Shown here: positions 35,735 to 52,894 of the stretch, piece by piece
How the letters are laid out: each line of letters begins with the position of its first letter
Position numbering within the stretch: position 1 is the stretch's first letter
Origin: Parvularia atlantis
Lineage: Eukaryota > Opisthokonta > Rotosphaerida
Assembly: GCA_943704415.1 (NCBI GenBank)
Contig: CALSCO010001233.1
Location: 1 to 64,000, forward strand
Direction: 5' to 3'
Length of the DNA: 64,000 nucleotides
The notes under the pieces: generated by a model
The model's database searches: none
What the model was told of the DNA's origin: nothing
Seen by the model: the letters and a program-made list of their open reading frames with translations, nothing else
Made by a program: the position numbers and the translations under genes

Positions 35735-38700
35735 TTTGACTTCAAGGGCAGCGAGGACGAGGACGACGACGTCAAGGGCAACGACGATGATAAAGACGAC
35801 GACACCGATCACGGCAACGACGGCAAGCCGCGCCCGTCCGCGGCCGCCAAGGGCAAGCAGCCCGCGCGCGCCGACGACACCGCCCTGCAGCTCGACCGCG
35901 ACTACGATTCGGCCGACGACGGATCGTTCCACGGCAGCGCGGTCGACACAGACGACAGCGGGAGCGAGAGCGACGACGAGGACGAGGACACCAACTCGAG
36001 CGCGCGCGGCGTCGACGGCACGCCAAACACCGACGCGGCCGGCGCCGGGTACAGCTCTGGTGCGTGCGCGCGCGTGCACGCCACGAGCCGCGCTGACGCA
36101 TCATCAGGCTCGTCCGACGAGGGCGACGACGTCGAGGACGAGGAGATGAATCGCCTCGGCGAGCAGCAGCTCGCGTCGCAGGCCAGCGGTGCGCCCGTTC
36201 ACTGCCCCCGATCGCTGTGCTGAGCGTGCTCGCGCCAGACATCCGCCTGCGGCTGCAGCGCTCTGATCGCGCCAACCGCACGGGCATCCTGTACGACGAG
36301 GGCATGCTCGCGCACAAGCACCCATTGGAGGAGCACGTTGAGCGGGTGTGTGGGCACACGCACTGACGCGGAGCACCGGCTGACGCGCCCGCCGCGGCCA
36401 GCCCGAGCGCATCCAGCACATGTTTGAGCAGATGGTCCGCTGCGGCATCCTGGACCTTAGTCGGCGGTACCAGTCGCGCCCGGCCACGCGCGACGAGCTG
36501 GCGGAGGTGCACACGGCCGACTACCTCGACCAGCTCTTCCGGATGGAGGGTGCGCGGCGTGCGCGCGCCTCGCACGGCCTGATCGTGTGCGCACGCACAG
36601 GCCTGACGGACGAGGCGCTGATGGAGATCGCCACGCGCGACTACAACTCGGTCTACCTTTGCACGGGCAGCCTCAAGGCCGCGCTACTCTCGTCCGGCGG
36701 CGTGCTCACGCTGCTCGAGGCGGTCATGACCGGGCAGATTCAGAACGGGTTCGCGGTCGTGCGCCCGCCGGGGCACCACGCCGAGCACCAGTGCGCGATG
36801 GGCTTCTGCCTGATCGACAACATCGCCGTGGCTGCACGCACGGCCCAGTCCAAGTACAACCTCAAGCGCATCCTCATCCTCGACTGGGACGTGCACCACG
36901 GTGGGCGGCCCACACTGCTGGCGCTGTGCCGCTCACCGCCGCGTCAGGCAACGGCATCCAGCGCGTCTTCCAGGCTGACCCGAACGTGCTCTACATGTCG
37001 CTGCATCGCTACGAGGACGGTCTGTTTTACCCGCACTCGCGCGACGCCGACGTCTCGTTCGTGGGCGTGGACGGCGCCGAGGGCAGGCACGCGCCGTCTG
37101 GAGCTCGCTCTGCACGGCCGCGTGCTGACCGTGCACGGCGCCAGGACCGTCAACGTGCCCTGGGACACGTACAACATGGGCGACGCCGACTACCTCTTCG
37201 CCTTCGAGCAGGTGCTTATGCCGATCGCGCGCGAGTTCCAGCCGGAGCTCGTCCTTGTCGCCGCGGGCTTTGACGCGGCCCAGGGCGACCCGATCGGCGG
37301 TTGTCTCGTCACGCCCGCGGGCTTCTCGCAAATGACGCAGATGCTGTCGTCACTCGCCGACGGCCGCGTGCTCATGGTGCTCGAGGTGCGTCGCGGGCAC
37401 GTGCTTGTGCCAGCGACGGTGCTGACACCGCGCGCCGCGGGCAGGGCGGGTACAACCTGCGCTCGATCGCGATGTGCGCGTCCGCGTGCGCCTCGGTCTT
37501 GCTCGGGTGCGGCGCCGCTGCAGCCCTGTGCCGCGCGGGCGCACCTGACGAAAACGCCCCCAGGGCCGCGCCGCTGCCGCTCGAGAGCTTCACGCCGACG
37601 GCGAGCGGCATTGCCACCGTGCGCAAGGTCGTCGACGTCCACGCGGCGTACTGGCGCTCGCTGCCGCGCGTGGTCGACGTCAAGCGGTACTACCTTGCGG
37701 GCGAGACCGACAAGGACGGGGTGCTCTCGAGCGGTGCGCGCTGCTGTGCCGTGGGGCGCGTGCTGATGCGGTTGCGCGGTGCAGAGATCCAGCGCCCGCT
37801 GTCGTCGTACGCGCTCAGCCTGAACGGTCTGCTGGACGCGTGGGTGTGGGACGCGATGGTCGGCTCGGGCATGTACAAGTTCCCGCTCAAGATGGACGTC
37901 GAGCCCGCGTCGGTCTACATGAGGCACGACGCGGTGTGCAGCCGCGGCAGCCGCCCGGATCTTACCGCTGTGGCGCAGCTCGCGCGCGCTCTCGTCCGAC
38001 GCGCCTCTAACGCTCCTCTTCCACGGCAGGTGCGATGCCGGTGTGGCTGTGCGCGTGTCGCTGACGCGCCTGTGGCGTGCGCGCAGCGGGCACATCCGGT
38101 GCAGCCCTCTGGCGTCGCCGCTGCGCGCATGCAGCTGACAGCGCTTCGCTGCGCGCAGATTCACCAACCAGAACGGCGACAACGTGCTGAACGCGTCGTC
38201 GGTGCGTGCGACGCCGTCGCACTCGCCCGCTGACGCTGCACGCGGCCGCAGTCGTTCTTGACTGGCACAATTATGCCATACGTCGACACGGCGATGAAGG
38301 AAGGCTCGAGCGTGATCGCAGTGCACGTGCACTCGGCCGGGCTCGACGTGCGCGCGCGCTTGAGCGGCCATCCCACATGCTAACGGCCGCGCGTCTAGCC
38401 CTTCGACGACACGGCGAGCGACGAGCTGCGCAGGATCGTGCTGTATTTGTGGGACGAGTACATCGAGTGCGTGCACCCGCACGCACGCACGCACGAGCCG
38501 TGGCTAAGCACGCGCGCGCACGCGTGCAGGCCGTGCGAGGCGCACAAGATCAACGTCATCGCCGACCCGACCGGCGTGCGCTGCCTCACGCCGCTGTACA
38601 CGTCGCGCGGTGCGCCCTTCGTCGTCTCCCGTGCGAGGCTTACCGAGCGGGCGCAGACATCGAGGGCCGCATCGCCGGCACGGTCGCATTCACGCTGCCC

Positions 38701-39270
38701 CGGCGGCCGTCGATCATCCCGCACGCCCGCAAGTCGCCCGCGTTCAAGGAGAAGGCGATCTGGTTCCAGCAGGTGCGCGCACACACACGCGCGCGCTCGC
38801 CCCCTGCACGCGGTGGCTGACAGATCGCAAGTGCTCGCGCGTGCTCATGCCGAGCGACCGCGAGCCCGGCACAGACCTGCACCTGCAGCGGCGCTTCGGG
38901 CGGTGCATCTCGGCCGGTGCGCGTTTCAGCCAGCTGCACTCGGTGCTGACACAGCGTGCGCGCGCGCGGACAAGGCCCCGAGTCGATGGCGCTCGAGCTC
39001 CTGTGGACGCTGCGCGAGGAGGCGTTTTCGTTCCTGCGCGACCGCGAGCCGATCATTGCCACGAGCGCGCCGCCGGGCGCGGCCGACGATGGCAGCAGGA
39101 GCCCCGTGGCGAACGGGACGGGCAACGGCGACCACGGCACGGCTAAGGCCGAGGCGGACGGCGAGGGCGAGCGTGCGGCGGGGCGCGCGATGCCGGACGT
39201 GCCGGGTGACAAGGCGCCGACGCCCGAACTGCGCGGGCTCGGGACAGCGAACGTGCCAATGGAGGCGTGA
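35099..39270 (+). CDS. Class II (Hda1-like) histone deacetylase with long acidic N-terminus
   Basis: Zn-dependent lysine deacetylase. The first 370 residues or so (35099-36190) are acidic low-complexity sequence, with poly-Asp and Ser/Glu/Asp stretches and one basic patch ([10 protein letters not shown]). The catalytic domain starts near 36280 ([23 protein letters not shown]). It shows the His pair in [15 protein letters not shown], the metal ligands in [28 protein letters not shown], the Asp in [16 protein letters not shown], and GGYNL. These are Hda1/HDAC6-class features. The C-terminal region after about 37,600 ([38 protein letters not shown]) may be an Arb2-like domain as in fungal Hda1, but the similarity is weak. 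More than ten introns are inferred. Expected nuclear; the long acidic arm could bind histones or other basic partners. Confidence 0.85.
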
Positions 39271-39317
39271 GTGGGGCAGGGCGCAGTCGATATCAAAGCA
39301 GCAGCAGCAAGGGGGGC

Positions 39318-40074
39318 TCACGGCTGCTCCAGCGGCAGCAGCTGCCCGTTGGCGCGCACGGCGTAGTCGACGTACTTGAGCGGGAGCTTGCCGCCGTCGA
39401 GGCCCTCGGTGAGGATGACGCCGTTGGGCGAGCGCAGGAAGACGACGCCGTCGGCCATGGCGCGTGCCGCGTCGACGTAGATGTGCACCTCGGCCGTGCG
39501 GCGCATGCCGCTGATCACGCCCGACGCGCCCGGAAGGCCCGCGGCAAAGTGCATGTGCTGCCGGCCCATGCGCGAGAGATGCCCACTGGCGCGGATGAGG
39601 CCCCAGGCGGCGAAGGTTGTGCCGTGGACGACGACGGGCAGCTCGGCCGGGTCGTCGACGCGCTCGAGCTCGAGCTGCTCCACGTGGAGCGAGTGGCCCT
39701 GGTTGGCCTTGATCCACGCGCGCCCGTCCGGCGCCTCGGTCAGGGTGAAGCGCTGTTTGTCGTTGTCGGCGACGACGTGGCGCACGTCGGCGAGCGTGTA
39801 CTGCCGGAAGCGCGGCAGGCGCAGCACGTCGTCGACCGCGACGAAGCCGTCGGGGCGCATCGGGACGTGCTCGCGCTCGGCGCCGTGCCGTAGCAGGTAC
39901 GACAGCGCCTTGGACAGCTGCACCTTGTGACATCGCGTGCCGTCAGCGCCCAGCAGCAAGCAGCAGCACGCGCACCGTCGCATCGGCCGGCCCGCGCGGC
40001 CCCGGGCGCCCCACGTGACGCGCCGCCGACGCAGCCGCCGCTGCCGACGCAGAGCCGCGCGCCGACGATGCCAT
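39318..40074 (-). CDS. TPT1: tRNA 2'-phosphotransferase (Tpt1/KptA)
   Basis: Removes the splice-junction 2'-phosphate from ligated tRNA using NAD+, giving ADP-ribose 1'',2''-cyclic phosphate. Two exons are seen. The first (ATG at 40074) is an Ala/Arg/Gly-rich leader. The second holds the whole enzyme: LSKALSYLLRHGA, MRPDGFVAVDDVL, RFTLTEAPDGRAWIKANQGH, VVVHGTTFAAWGLIRASG, GRQHMHFAAGLPG and VFLRSPNGVILTEG. The family's Arg-His-Arg-Arg set is represented by these segments. About 235 residues. The leader might target mitochondria but is too biased to say. Confidence 0.93.
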
Positions 40075-40247
40075 TGCGCAACCTGTATACGTCACGAAAG
40101 CCAGCAAAGTACCGTGACAATCGGACGCGCGGCGTCATCGTACTGTCTGCACCACTTTGCGCGCGCCGCAGTGCCGTCCGCTCACACTGCGCACGCAGCA
40201 GGTGCACCCCGCGTAGCACACACGCGAGCACACACGCGCGACGAACG

Positions 40248-43025
<2,778 letters not shown>

Positions 43026-43086
43026 GCGAGAGCATCTGTTTGTCAACGGTAAAGAGCACATACAACGAGAGCGCGCCACGGCCGGC

Positions 43087-44540
43087 TCACGCTGGCGAGC
43101 TGCCAGCCGCGGCCAGGCGAATGAACGCGACGTAGCGCTCGTGGCTTGCGCGGGCCTCGGCCGGCGGCAACGTGACGACGTAGTCGTGCACCTGCAGCGG
43201 CGCCAGCTCGTACTCGACCGCGCCGTCGCCGTTGGCCGCGCGGTAGCGGCTCACAAAGTCTGCAGCAGGGTGAACGTGAGAGGCTGCAGGGAGGGCGTGC
43301 GCTTGCCGGGGGGGCGCACCGGTGATGTCGTCGACAAAGATCTCCTGCTCGCCCGCAAACACGAGCGCGCGGGGCAGGCCCCGCAGGTCCGCGTCGAGCG
43401 GCGTCATCTGCGGCGCGTCGGGCGACTGGCTGCCCAGGAACTGCTTGGCAGAGTCGCTGAGCCAGGCGACGTCGAGCACATCGACACTGCAACTGTCCGT
43501 TGGGCGTCGTGGTCGCGGGCACGAGCGCGTGCACGCACTCCCTGTTGCGCTCGTACGACGCCGCGGTCGTGCGGAACGTGACCCAGGGCGAAACGAGAAT
43601 GATGCCGGCCGGCAGCGGAATCTTGCGCTCGCGCAGGGCCAGCAGCATCGACATCGTGAGATGGCCGCCGGCGCTGTCGCCGCCTGCGTCGCCGCGGTCA
43701 GCACGGGCGAGACGCGGTCACGGCCTGCGCTGCGCACGCACCAACGACGATGCGCTCGGGCGCGATGTTGAGGTCGCGCGTCAGGTGTAGGTACGTTGCG
43801 ACGGCCTCGTTGAGCTGCACCGGGTACGGCGCGTCGGTCGCGAGCGTGTAGCTGCGCAACGCTACCGTCATCGCACACACGATCAGCGACAAGCGACGTG
43901 CGTACGCACTGTCCAACGAAGATGGCGATTTTGGGGCCGGGCTTGGTGCGGGCGAGGCGCAAGACCGCTTCGAGCGCCTCAAGGTGAACGAGCGGGCTGA
44001 GCGTGACGTACGCGCCGCCTGATCGCTGCTCAGCACGCCACCAGCACCGGGCTCCGCGCGCGCGCACGCACCGTGCCAGAACAGGTGCACGATCGTGTCC
44101 ACTTCGCGGTGATCCGCGAAGCCGATCCAGAAGCCCTTGACGGCGCCACTTTGGTACGGGTTGACGCGCGCGAGCGGCGCCTTTTGGTACGCGATCGTCT
44201 CGGAGATGAGCTCGAGGTCGCGCGCTGCACGTGCGCCACCGCGTGAGCGATGCTGCCGCCGACACCGCAGGCCCGGCCCGACATCACGTGGGATGCGCGT
44301 GAGCGAGTCGCGCTGAACGGCGACCTCGATGAGGCGGCGCAGCGTCCATCCGACGGGCTTGCGGCCGGCGATGTACGTGCGCAGCGCGCGCAGCACGGCG
44401 AGCACTGCGATCCGCACACAATCAGCAGCATGCAGGCATGCAGGCAGCAGCAGCAGGCGGCAGGCGGCCGGCGGCGCACCAACGACGACCGCGGCGATGC
44501 CCCAGCGACGCACGAAGCGGTACAGATGCACGAACGGCAT
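43087..44540 (-). CDS. HSL-family alpha/beta hydrolase (steryl/acyl esterase-like)
   Basis: The ATG at 44540 opens a hydrophobic N-terminus ([19 protein letters not shown]). The catalytic part has the oxyanion motif in [16 protein letters not shown], created by removing an intron, and the nucleophile elbow [29 protein letters not shown] and [17 protein letters not shown] (acid region) follow, with the His near [10 protein letters not shown]. It resembles membrane-linked deacetylases such as yeast Say1 and arylacetamide deacetylase. About 350 residues. Its start lies 23 bp from the divergent acetyltransferase start. The downstream end is 61 bp from the carboxylesterase stop. Confidence 0.8.
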
Positions 44541-44563
44541 GGCTGGCCCGTCGAATTGCCAAC

Positions 44564-47418
<2,855 letters not shown>

Positions 47419-47458
47419 AACGACTAGAGGTGCCTGTGCTGTACGAAAGAGAGCAGTT

Positions 47459-48470
47459 TCACTGCTCGGCGAGCAGCTGCTTGGTGAGCGCGAGCATGCT
47501 CGCGACCTCGTCCGGCCGCGCGACGCTGTGCGCCCGCCAGCGCACGCGCGCCTCGCGGTCGACGAGGTAGACGTGCCCGATCAGCGGGTTCTTCATCAGC
47601 AGCGTGTCGCGGATCGGCTGCGCGTTGCCGAACCTGAGCACGACCTGGGCCTGGCGGGCGCACACGCGTGAGACACAGTGGCTGAGCGGGGCGCAGAAGC
47701 CGCACGTGCTGCTCGGGCGGAATCTGGCGCTGCATGGCGCGCTCGATCATGCCGCGCATGAGCCCAAACAGCCAGCCCTCGACGCCGGTGACCTGCGCGG
47801 CGCCGTCCGTCACACGCCGACCATCGAGCACGGCGCGCTCACGCGCCTCGTACACGCCCACGTCGTGCCGCACGCCGTACTCGGCGCGGAACGGATCCAT
47901 GAAGGTCGCGAGCATGGGCTGCGCGCGGTGCAATCAGCAGGAAGCAGCAGCAGCAGCAGCAGCCGCAGCCGCGTCCACGGCACCCGCGCCGACTGGCGGA
48001 AGCCGAAGCCGACGAGCGACGCGGCGTGCGCGCGGACGAGTGCCGCGACTTCGACGTCGGTGCCGCGCAGGTCGCGGCCGGCAATGGGCGGGAGGGCGAT
48101 GGCGCCGGGCGCGGACGCGAGCGTTGTCGCGGCGACAAACTGCTTGCCCTGGTTGCGCCGCATCTCTGCGCGCGTCCGCGTGAGCCGCACTGCCACGACG
48201 ACGACGGCAGCAGCAGCAGCAGCAGCGGCGGCACGGCGGCGCACCCGCGACGTCGTCAAAGTAGCCGCGGTGCATCTCGTCCTTGCTGCAGCGATGCGCC
48301 GTCGCGAATCAGCAGCAGTACGACGACGACGACGCAGCGGCGCGACGAGCGACGCACAGCGCCTTGATCCGCTGCTGCCGGCGCGTCTCGGCCGCGGCCT
48401 GCGGCTCGCTGGGCGGCGGCGGCGGTGCCGCAGCAGACGCCACGGCGCGGCGAAGCAGCGGACGCAACAT
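47459..48470 (-). CDS. ATP10: ATP10-like mitochondrial F1F0-ATP synthase assembly factor
   Basis: Assembly factor for the Fo sector (subunit 6) in the mitochondrial inner membrane. The ATG at 48470 gives a mitochondrial presequence (MLRPLLRRAVASAAAP). DEMHRGYFDDVA and EMRRNQGKQFVAATT follow, then LPPIAGRDLRG, WLFGLMRGMIERAM and the hallmark NAQPIRDTLLMKNPLIGHVY LVDREARVRWRA. About 250 residues in several exons. It implies a respiring mitochondrion, hence an aerobic organism. The final exon ends KQLLAEQ with TGA at 47459, 41 bp from the convergent MYST stop. Confidence 0.85.
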
Positions 48471-48599
48471 CCGGTCAATATCGGGCCGATTGAGCGCCCG
48501 GCGCAACAAAGGCAACAGAGAGCCGGGTCAGGCGAGGCGAGAGGAGGACAGGAAGGTGTGTGTGTGTGTGTGCGTGGGTGGGGAGCGGGGGGCGGTGCT

Positions 48600-50621
48600 C
48601 TACACGAGGCGCGTCTTGTCGTCCAGGTCCTCAAACTGGCCGTCGTTCAGGCTGTCGAACGTGACGCCGCCCAAGAGCGCCGACGGCGGCGCGCTCGACG
48701 GTGTTGCTGGTGCGGCCGCGAACGACGTCACGGCCGAGAGCGGCGAGGGCACGTTGTTTGTGCCCTCGTACGAGCCGCTGCCGCCGCCCACGCCGGCGCC
48801 GCCGGCCGACGGGAGCGACGAGAGGCTGCCCGACTGCGACATCTGGGGCTGCCCGACGCGCGCGTGTGTGAGCCACACCGCCCGTCGGCCAAACAAGCGC
48901 GTGCCTGCGTGTAGCTTCCCGGCGGCGTGGACCGCGTCCCGTTGAGCATCGTGTTGACGCGCGACCTGTCGGGCGCCCTGCAATCACGCGTGCGTCAGCT
49001 TGACGTGCGTGCGTGTGAGCGGTCGTGCGCACGCACTCGGACAGCGGGATGTTCTCGTGGAAGCCCATCTCAACGTCATCGTCGTCCTCCTGCAGCGTGT
49101 CGTACGTCAGGTCGACGGCCTTGGCGTGGATGATCGTCTGGGCGCGGATGCCGGCAACGATGGCGTCGACTGTGTTCTCGGTCATGTGCTGGAAGCGCGC
49201 CACAAGCGACTCGTCCTGCGGTTGCTGCGTCGTCGAGACGATGAGCGGCGAGTCCTCGGCGTCGTTCGAGCCGCCCAGTAGCGTGTCGGTGTTCTTCTGC
49301 GAGGCGCACACGCGCGATGTCGCGTCAGCACCGCAATAAGCAGCAGTAAAAGGCGCAGCCACGCACTGCGCGCGTGCTGCCGGCGATCGAGCCTGCACGC
49401 TTCCGTGCGCGGCCCTTAGTGATGACGTAGACACCGAAGAACGTGAGCAGGCAGCCGAGGATGAAGATGGAGACCTCGAGCGCCGACATGCCGCTAAACT
49501 CGTCGTACATCACGCCCGACGTCACGATCGCGCCAATGGTGAAGCACACAAACTGCGCCGGGATGACCTCCTGCGGTGCGCGTCTGTGAGCGTGCACATG
49601 TGAGCAGTGCAGTGGGTGACGCACCGTCGAGTCGAAGTTCTGCAGCGCCGCCTGCAGGAAGCGGACTTGCAGCACGGCCGTGACGATGAACATGGTCAGG
49701 ACGACGTAGAAGACCCACTCGGTGAACGAGCCCCAGAAGTCCTTGAAGATGAGCTCGCCCACGGCCTTGATCGACACGACCGTGTAGCCGCCTGCCCACG
49801 CGTTGCGTGAGCGCACTGGTTGCCGCCGTCACGTAGGGTGCCGGCCGCGCGCACCGAGGATGCCAACGAGGGCCATGTTGACGATGAGGTACCTCTGGCT
49901 GTACTTGGACGAGAGGTACCAGAGCACGCCGATGGCGACGATGGAGAAGGCGAGGAAGACGAGGAACTTTGTGCTGCCGAGGGCCTTGATGATGTCGTCC
50001 TTGGTGAGCGGCACCTCGTCCGGTGCGAAGATGACCTGAACGCGGGTGTGTGCGTGAGCGCCAGCCGTGCGACCGCGCGCGCGCCGGGCTCACGATGAGG
50101 ATGGCGCCGCCGATCGAGATGACGATGCCAATCAGGTCCTGCAGGCGGAAGCGCTCCTTGAGCACGAGCGGGGCGACGATGGCGTTGCTGATGAGGGCGA
50201 CGGTGCCGAGGGGCGCCACGACCGAGGCCGGGGCGAAGGCGTACGCGATGAAGTTGCCGAGCTCGCCTGTGCGCGCGCGCGCGGGGGAGTGTCTCTCCGC
50301 GTGAGCAGCGCCCGCGGGGCGTGCTGACGGCGAACGGCGCAGCGCACCGACGATCATCATGGCAAAGCCAATCCACCACGTGCGGCGCAGCAGGTAGTTC
50401 TTCTTGGGCCCACCCGAGACAGCCTCGTTCGTGTTGTGCGAGTGCTTCTGCACGTTGAGGCCGAGACTGATGAGCACGTTGCCGCAGATGGACATGATGA
50501 TGCCGATCGCCGCGCTGCTGCTCAGCCCCTCGCCGCCGCCGCCCGAGCTCTCGCTGCCGGGCGCCTCGGTCGCGTTGGCCGACCCGTTGAGCGCGAGCAG
50601 GACGAGGCCGTGGTCGAGCAT
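48600..50621 (-). CDS. NIPA-type magnesium transporter
   Basis: Membrane transporter of the NIPA family (Mg2+ uptake at plasma membrane or endosomes). Start ATG 50621. Short Ser/Gly-rich N-terminus, then membrane helices: IGIIMSICGNVLISLGLNVQ (family signature), RTWWIGFAMMIVG, LGNFIAYAFAPASVVAPLGT, NAIVAPLVLKERF, GIVISIGGAILIV, FLVFLAFSIVAIGVLWYLS, FIVTAVLQVRFLQAAL, FVCFTIGAIVTSGVMY and FILGCLLTFFGVYVITKG. A soluble tail of about 170 residues follows, acidic and Ser/Gly-rich, ending LDDKTRLV at TAG 48600. The tail exons lie in separate frames but join across consensus introns, so I treat them as one gene. A GT repeat sits just downstream (48556-48573). Confidence 0.88.
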
Positions 50622-51155
50622 CCTGCGCTTGGACCGCGTGGCGTGGCGCGCGGTCGCGTCAACACCACGCGCGTGAGGTGCGGGCGGGACGCGGCCTCGC
50701 GCACACGTGCGCACACGTGCGCACGCGCTTTCTACAAGGCCCTTCCATGCGACGTGCCACCCGTCACCCGCGCGGCACACGCGGCACGTCGACGCGGGCA
50801 CATCCCGGGCGCGCTTCGAGCACGCAAAAACGGGTTCTACAGTCGCGTCACCGTCCTCCCCCACCTCCTCTCCCTCCCGCGCCGCACACCCACACCGCAC
50901 GTGCACCGCGCGCCGGCGACGGCAGCGACCACGGCGGCAGCAGCGGCGCGGCGCGGCGCGGCGCGGCCGCAGACCGCGGAACACGAGCCGAAAGAGAAGC
51001 GCGGTGCTGTGACGTCTCGCGCGCTGATTGGCCGGTGCAGCGTCCGCCAATCACGCACTCTGGGCCTGCGCTGAACGGGCGCGCCGCAGTTCGGGTTTCG
51101 CGTCACATGACGCACCTGTCACTTTTCATCCCTCATCGGACTTTGCGAACAAACA
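50622..51155. promoter_or_regulatory. Divergent promoter with paired CCAAT boxes and CRE-like site
   Basis: 534 bp between the NIPA and protease starts. ATTGG at 51027-51031 faces CCAAT at 51047-51051 in a near palindrome, and TGACGTC (CRE-like) is at 51010-51016, about 100-145 bp upstream of the protease ATG. The rest is GC-rich with a GGCGC repeat near 50946-50970 and no coding structure. Confidence 0.5.
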
Positions 51156-52894
51156 ATGCGCTACGCCGCCGTCTCGGTCGTCGCCGCGCTGCTGCTGGTG
51201 GGCGCGGCCCGCGCGCAGGTCGCGTCGCAGGGTGCGTTTTTCTGGCCACGTCGGCGGCGCGGGATCTGACGCGGAGATCTGCGCGCCAGGCAAGTGGACG
51301 CCGCGCACCGCCCTCAACGCGGCCCAGCGCCTCGACGTGGAGCAGTCGACCTTCCGCCTGCCGAAGCAGGACAACGCCGCGCTGCTCGCCACGGAGGACG
51401 CGAGCCACGGCGGCTACCAGGTGCCGTTTCTTTCGTCTGCTGCGTCCCTCGTCACCTTCACTCACTCACTCGCATGTCGCGCGCAGTTTGGCACGCCGGT
51501 CGACGTCGCCCTGACCCCAAACAACGCCGGCCGCGTGTTCCACTTCGGCGAGGGCAATGTCTGGGTGCTCAAGATCGCCTCGGAGGGCGCGCTCAGCCTC
51601 AGCGTCATCTTTGACAAGTTCCGCCTGCCCGAGGTGCACCTCTCGCGCCCTTGACTTGGCCCTAGCCCTGGCCCTCGCTCAACGAGACACACGCGCGCGC
51701 ACACAGGGCGCCGAGCTGTACGCGTACAACGACGAGACCGTGCTCGGCGCGTTCACGGCCAAGAACAACAAGGTGCGCCGCGCCGCCCATGCCGCGCACC
51801 CGACATGCCCCGCTGCTCACGCGGGCGCGCCCACCGCAGGCCCACGGCAAGTTTTCGATCATGCCGCTCGAGGGCGACTCGATGACGCTCGAGCTGTACG
51901 TGCCTGCGACGTCGGTCGGCGAGGTTGTCCTGTCGATCTGGAAGGTGCCGCGCCCCCAATTTGCGCGCGCCCGGCCGCACATCTCACACCGCCCCGCAAC
52001 ATTTGCGCACAGATCACCCACGGCTACAAGACCCTCGCCTACGGCTCGTCGGGCCGCTGCAACGTCAATGTGGCCTGCGCCGAGGGCGACGCGTGGCGCG
52101 CGCAGATCCGCGGCGCGGCGATGATGCTCACCGCGTTCGGCTCGCGCTACTGCTCGGGCTCGATGATCAACAACGCGCTCAACGACGGCCGCCAGCTCTT
52201 CCTCACGGCCGACCACTGCACGAGCGGCGACATGTACACGGACCGCCTCCTGTTCAACTACCAGTCGCCCACGTGCAGTCCGCAGAGCGACGGCCCAACG
52301 ACCAACTCGGTCAGCGGCCTGCGTACCCTGGCCGAGTACAGCGCGAGCGACTTCAGCCTGTTTGAGGTCGAGGAGGAGATCCCGGCGTCGTACAACGTCT
52401 ACCTCAACGGCTTCTCGGCCGTCAACACCCCGGCCAGGTCGATGGTCGGCATCCACCACCCCTCGGGCGACATCAAGAAGATCTCCTTCGCCAACAAGAC
52501 GGCCGAGGCCGCGCGCTGGAGCGCCGCCGAGCCGGGCCTGTACCACTGGGAGGTGTCGTCGTGGGACCTGGGCACGACCGAGCCGGGCTCGTCGGGCTCG
52601 CCGCTGTTTGACCAGAACCAGCGCATCGTCGGCCAGCTGCACGGCGGTGCGGCAGCCTGCGGCAACTCACTTTACGGTGCGTGCGTGCGGCGCCATTGTC
52701 CGCACTGGCGGCGCACTGTCTGACGCGCCGCCAAAGACTCGTACGGCGCCGTCTGGGCCAGCTGGGACAAGGGAACGCAAAAGCTCCAGCCGCACCTGGA
52801 CCCGCGCAACTCGGGCACGCTCAGCGTCGACGGTATCAACCTGAACGACGCGCGTGCGCGCCGCGACTCACACGGCAAGGTCGTGCCCAAGTGA
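51156..52894 (+). CDS. Secreted trypsin-fold protease, lysyl-endopeptidase-like (S1)
   Basis: Signal peptide MRYAAVSVVAALLLVGAARA, then an N-terminal pro-region with beta structure (GRVFHFGEGNVWVLKI, FSIMPLEGDSMTLELYVP). The protease domain runs about 52020-52860: GRCNVNVACAEGD, His in LFLTADHCTSGD, Asp in YSASDFSLFEVEEE, GIHHPSGDIKKISF, and Ser in TEPGSSGSPLFDQ, followed by IVGQLHGG. This is the layout of bacterial Achromobacter lysyl endopeptidase relatives, not of animal trypsins. The triad is intact. It has eukaryotic-style short introns, so it is not bacterial contamination. Ancient horizontal transfer is an inference. ATG at 51156, TGA at 52892. Confidence 0.88.

Noticed and set aside
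48600-49320. Separate small gene, perhaps a SNARE, downstream of the NIPA gene
   Set aside because: Exons join in frame across consensus introns to the last NIPA membrane helix, and no independent ATG with a promoter is visible. It reads as the transporter's soluble tail.
51156-52894. Bacterial contamination explaining the Lys-C-like protease
   Set aside because: The gene is interrupted by introns of the same type as its neighbours and lies between eukaryotic genes.
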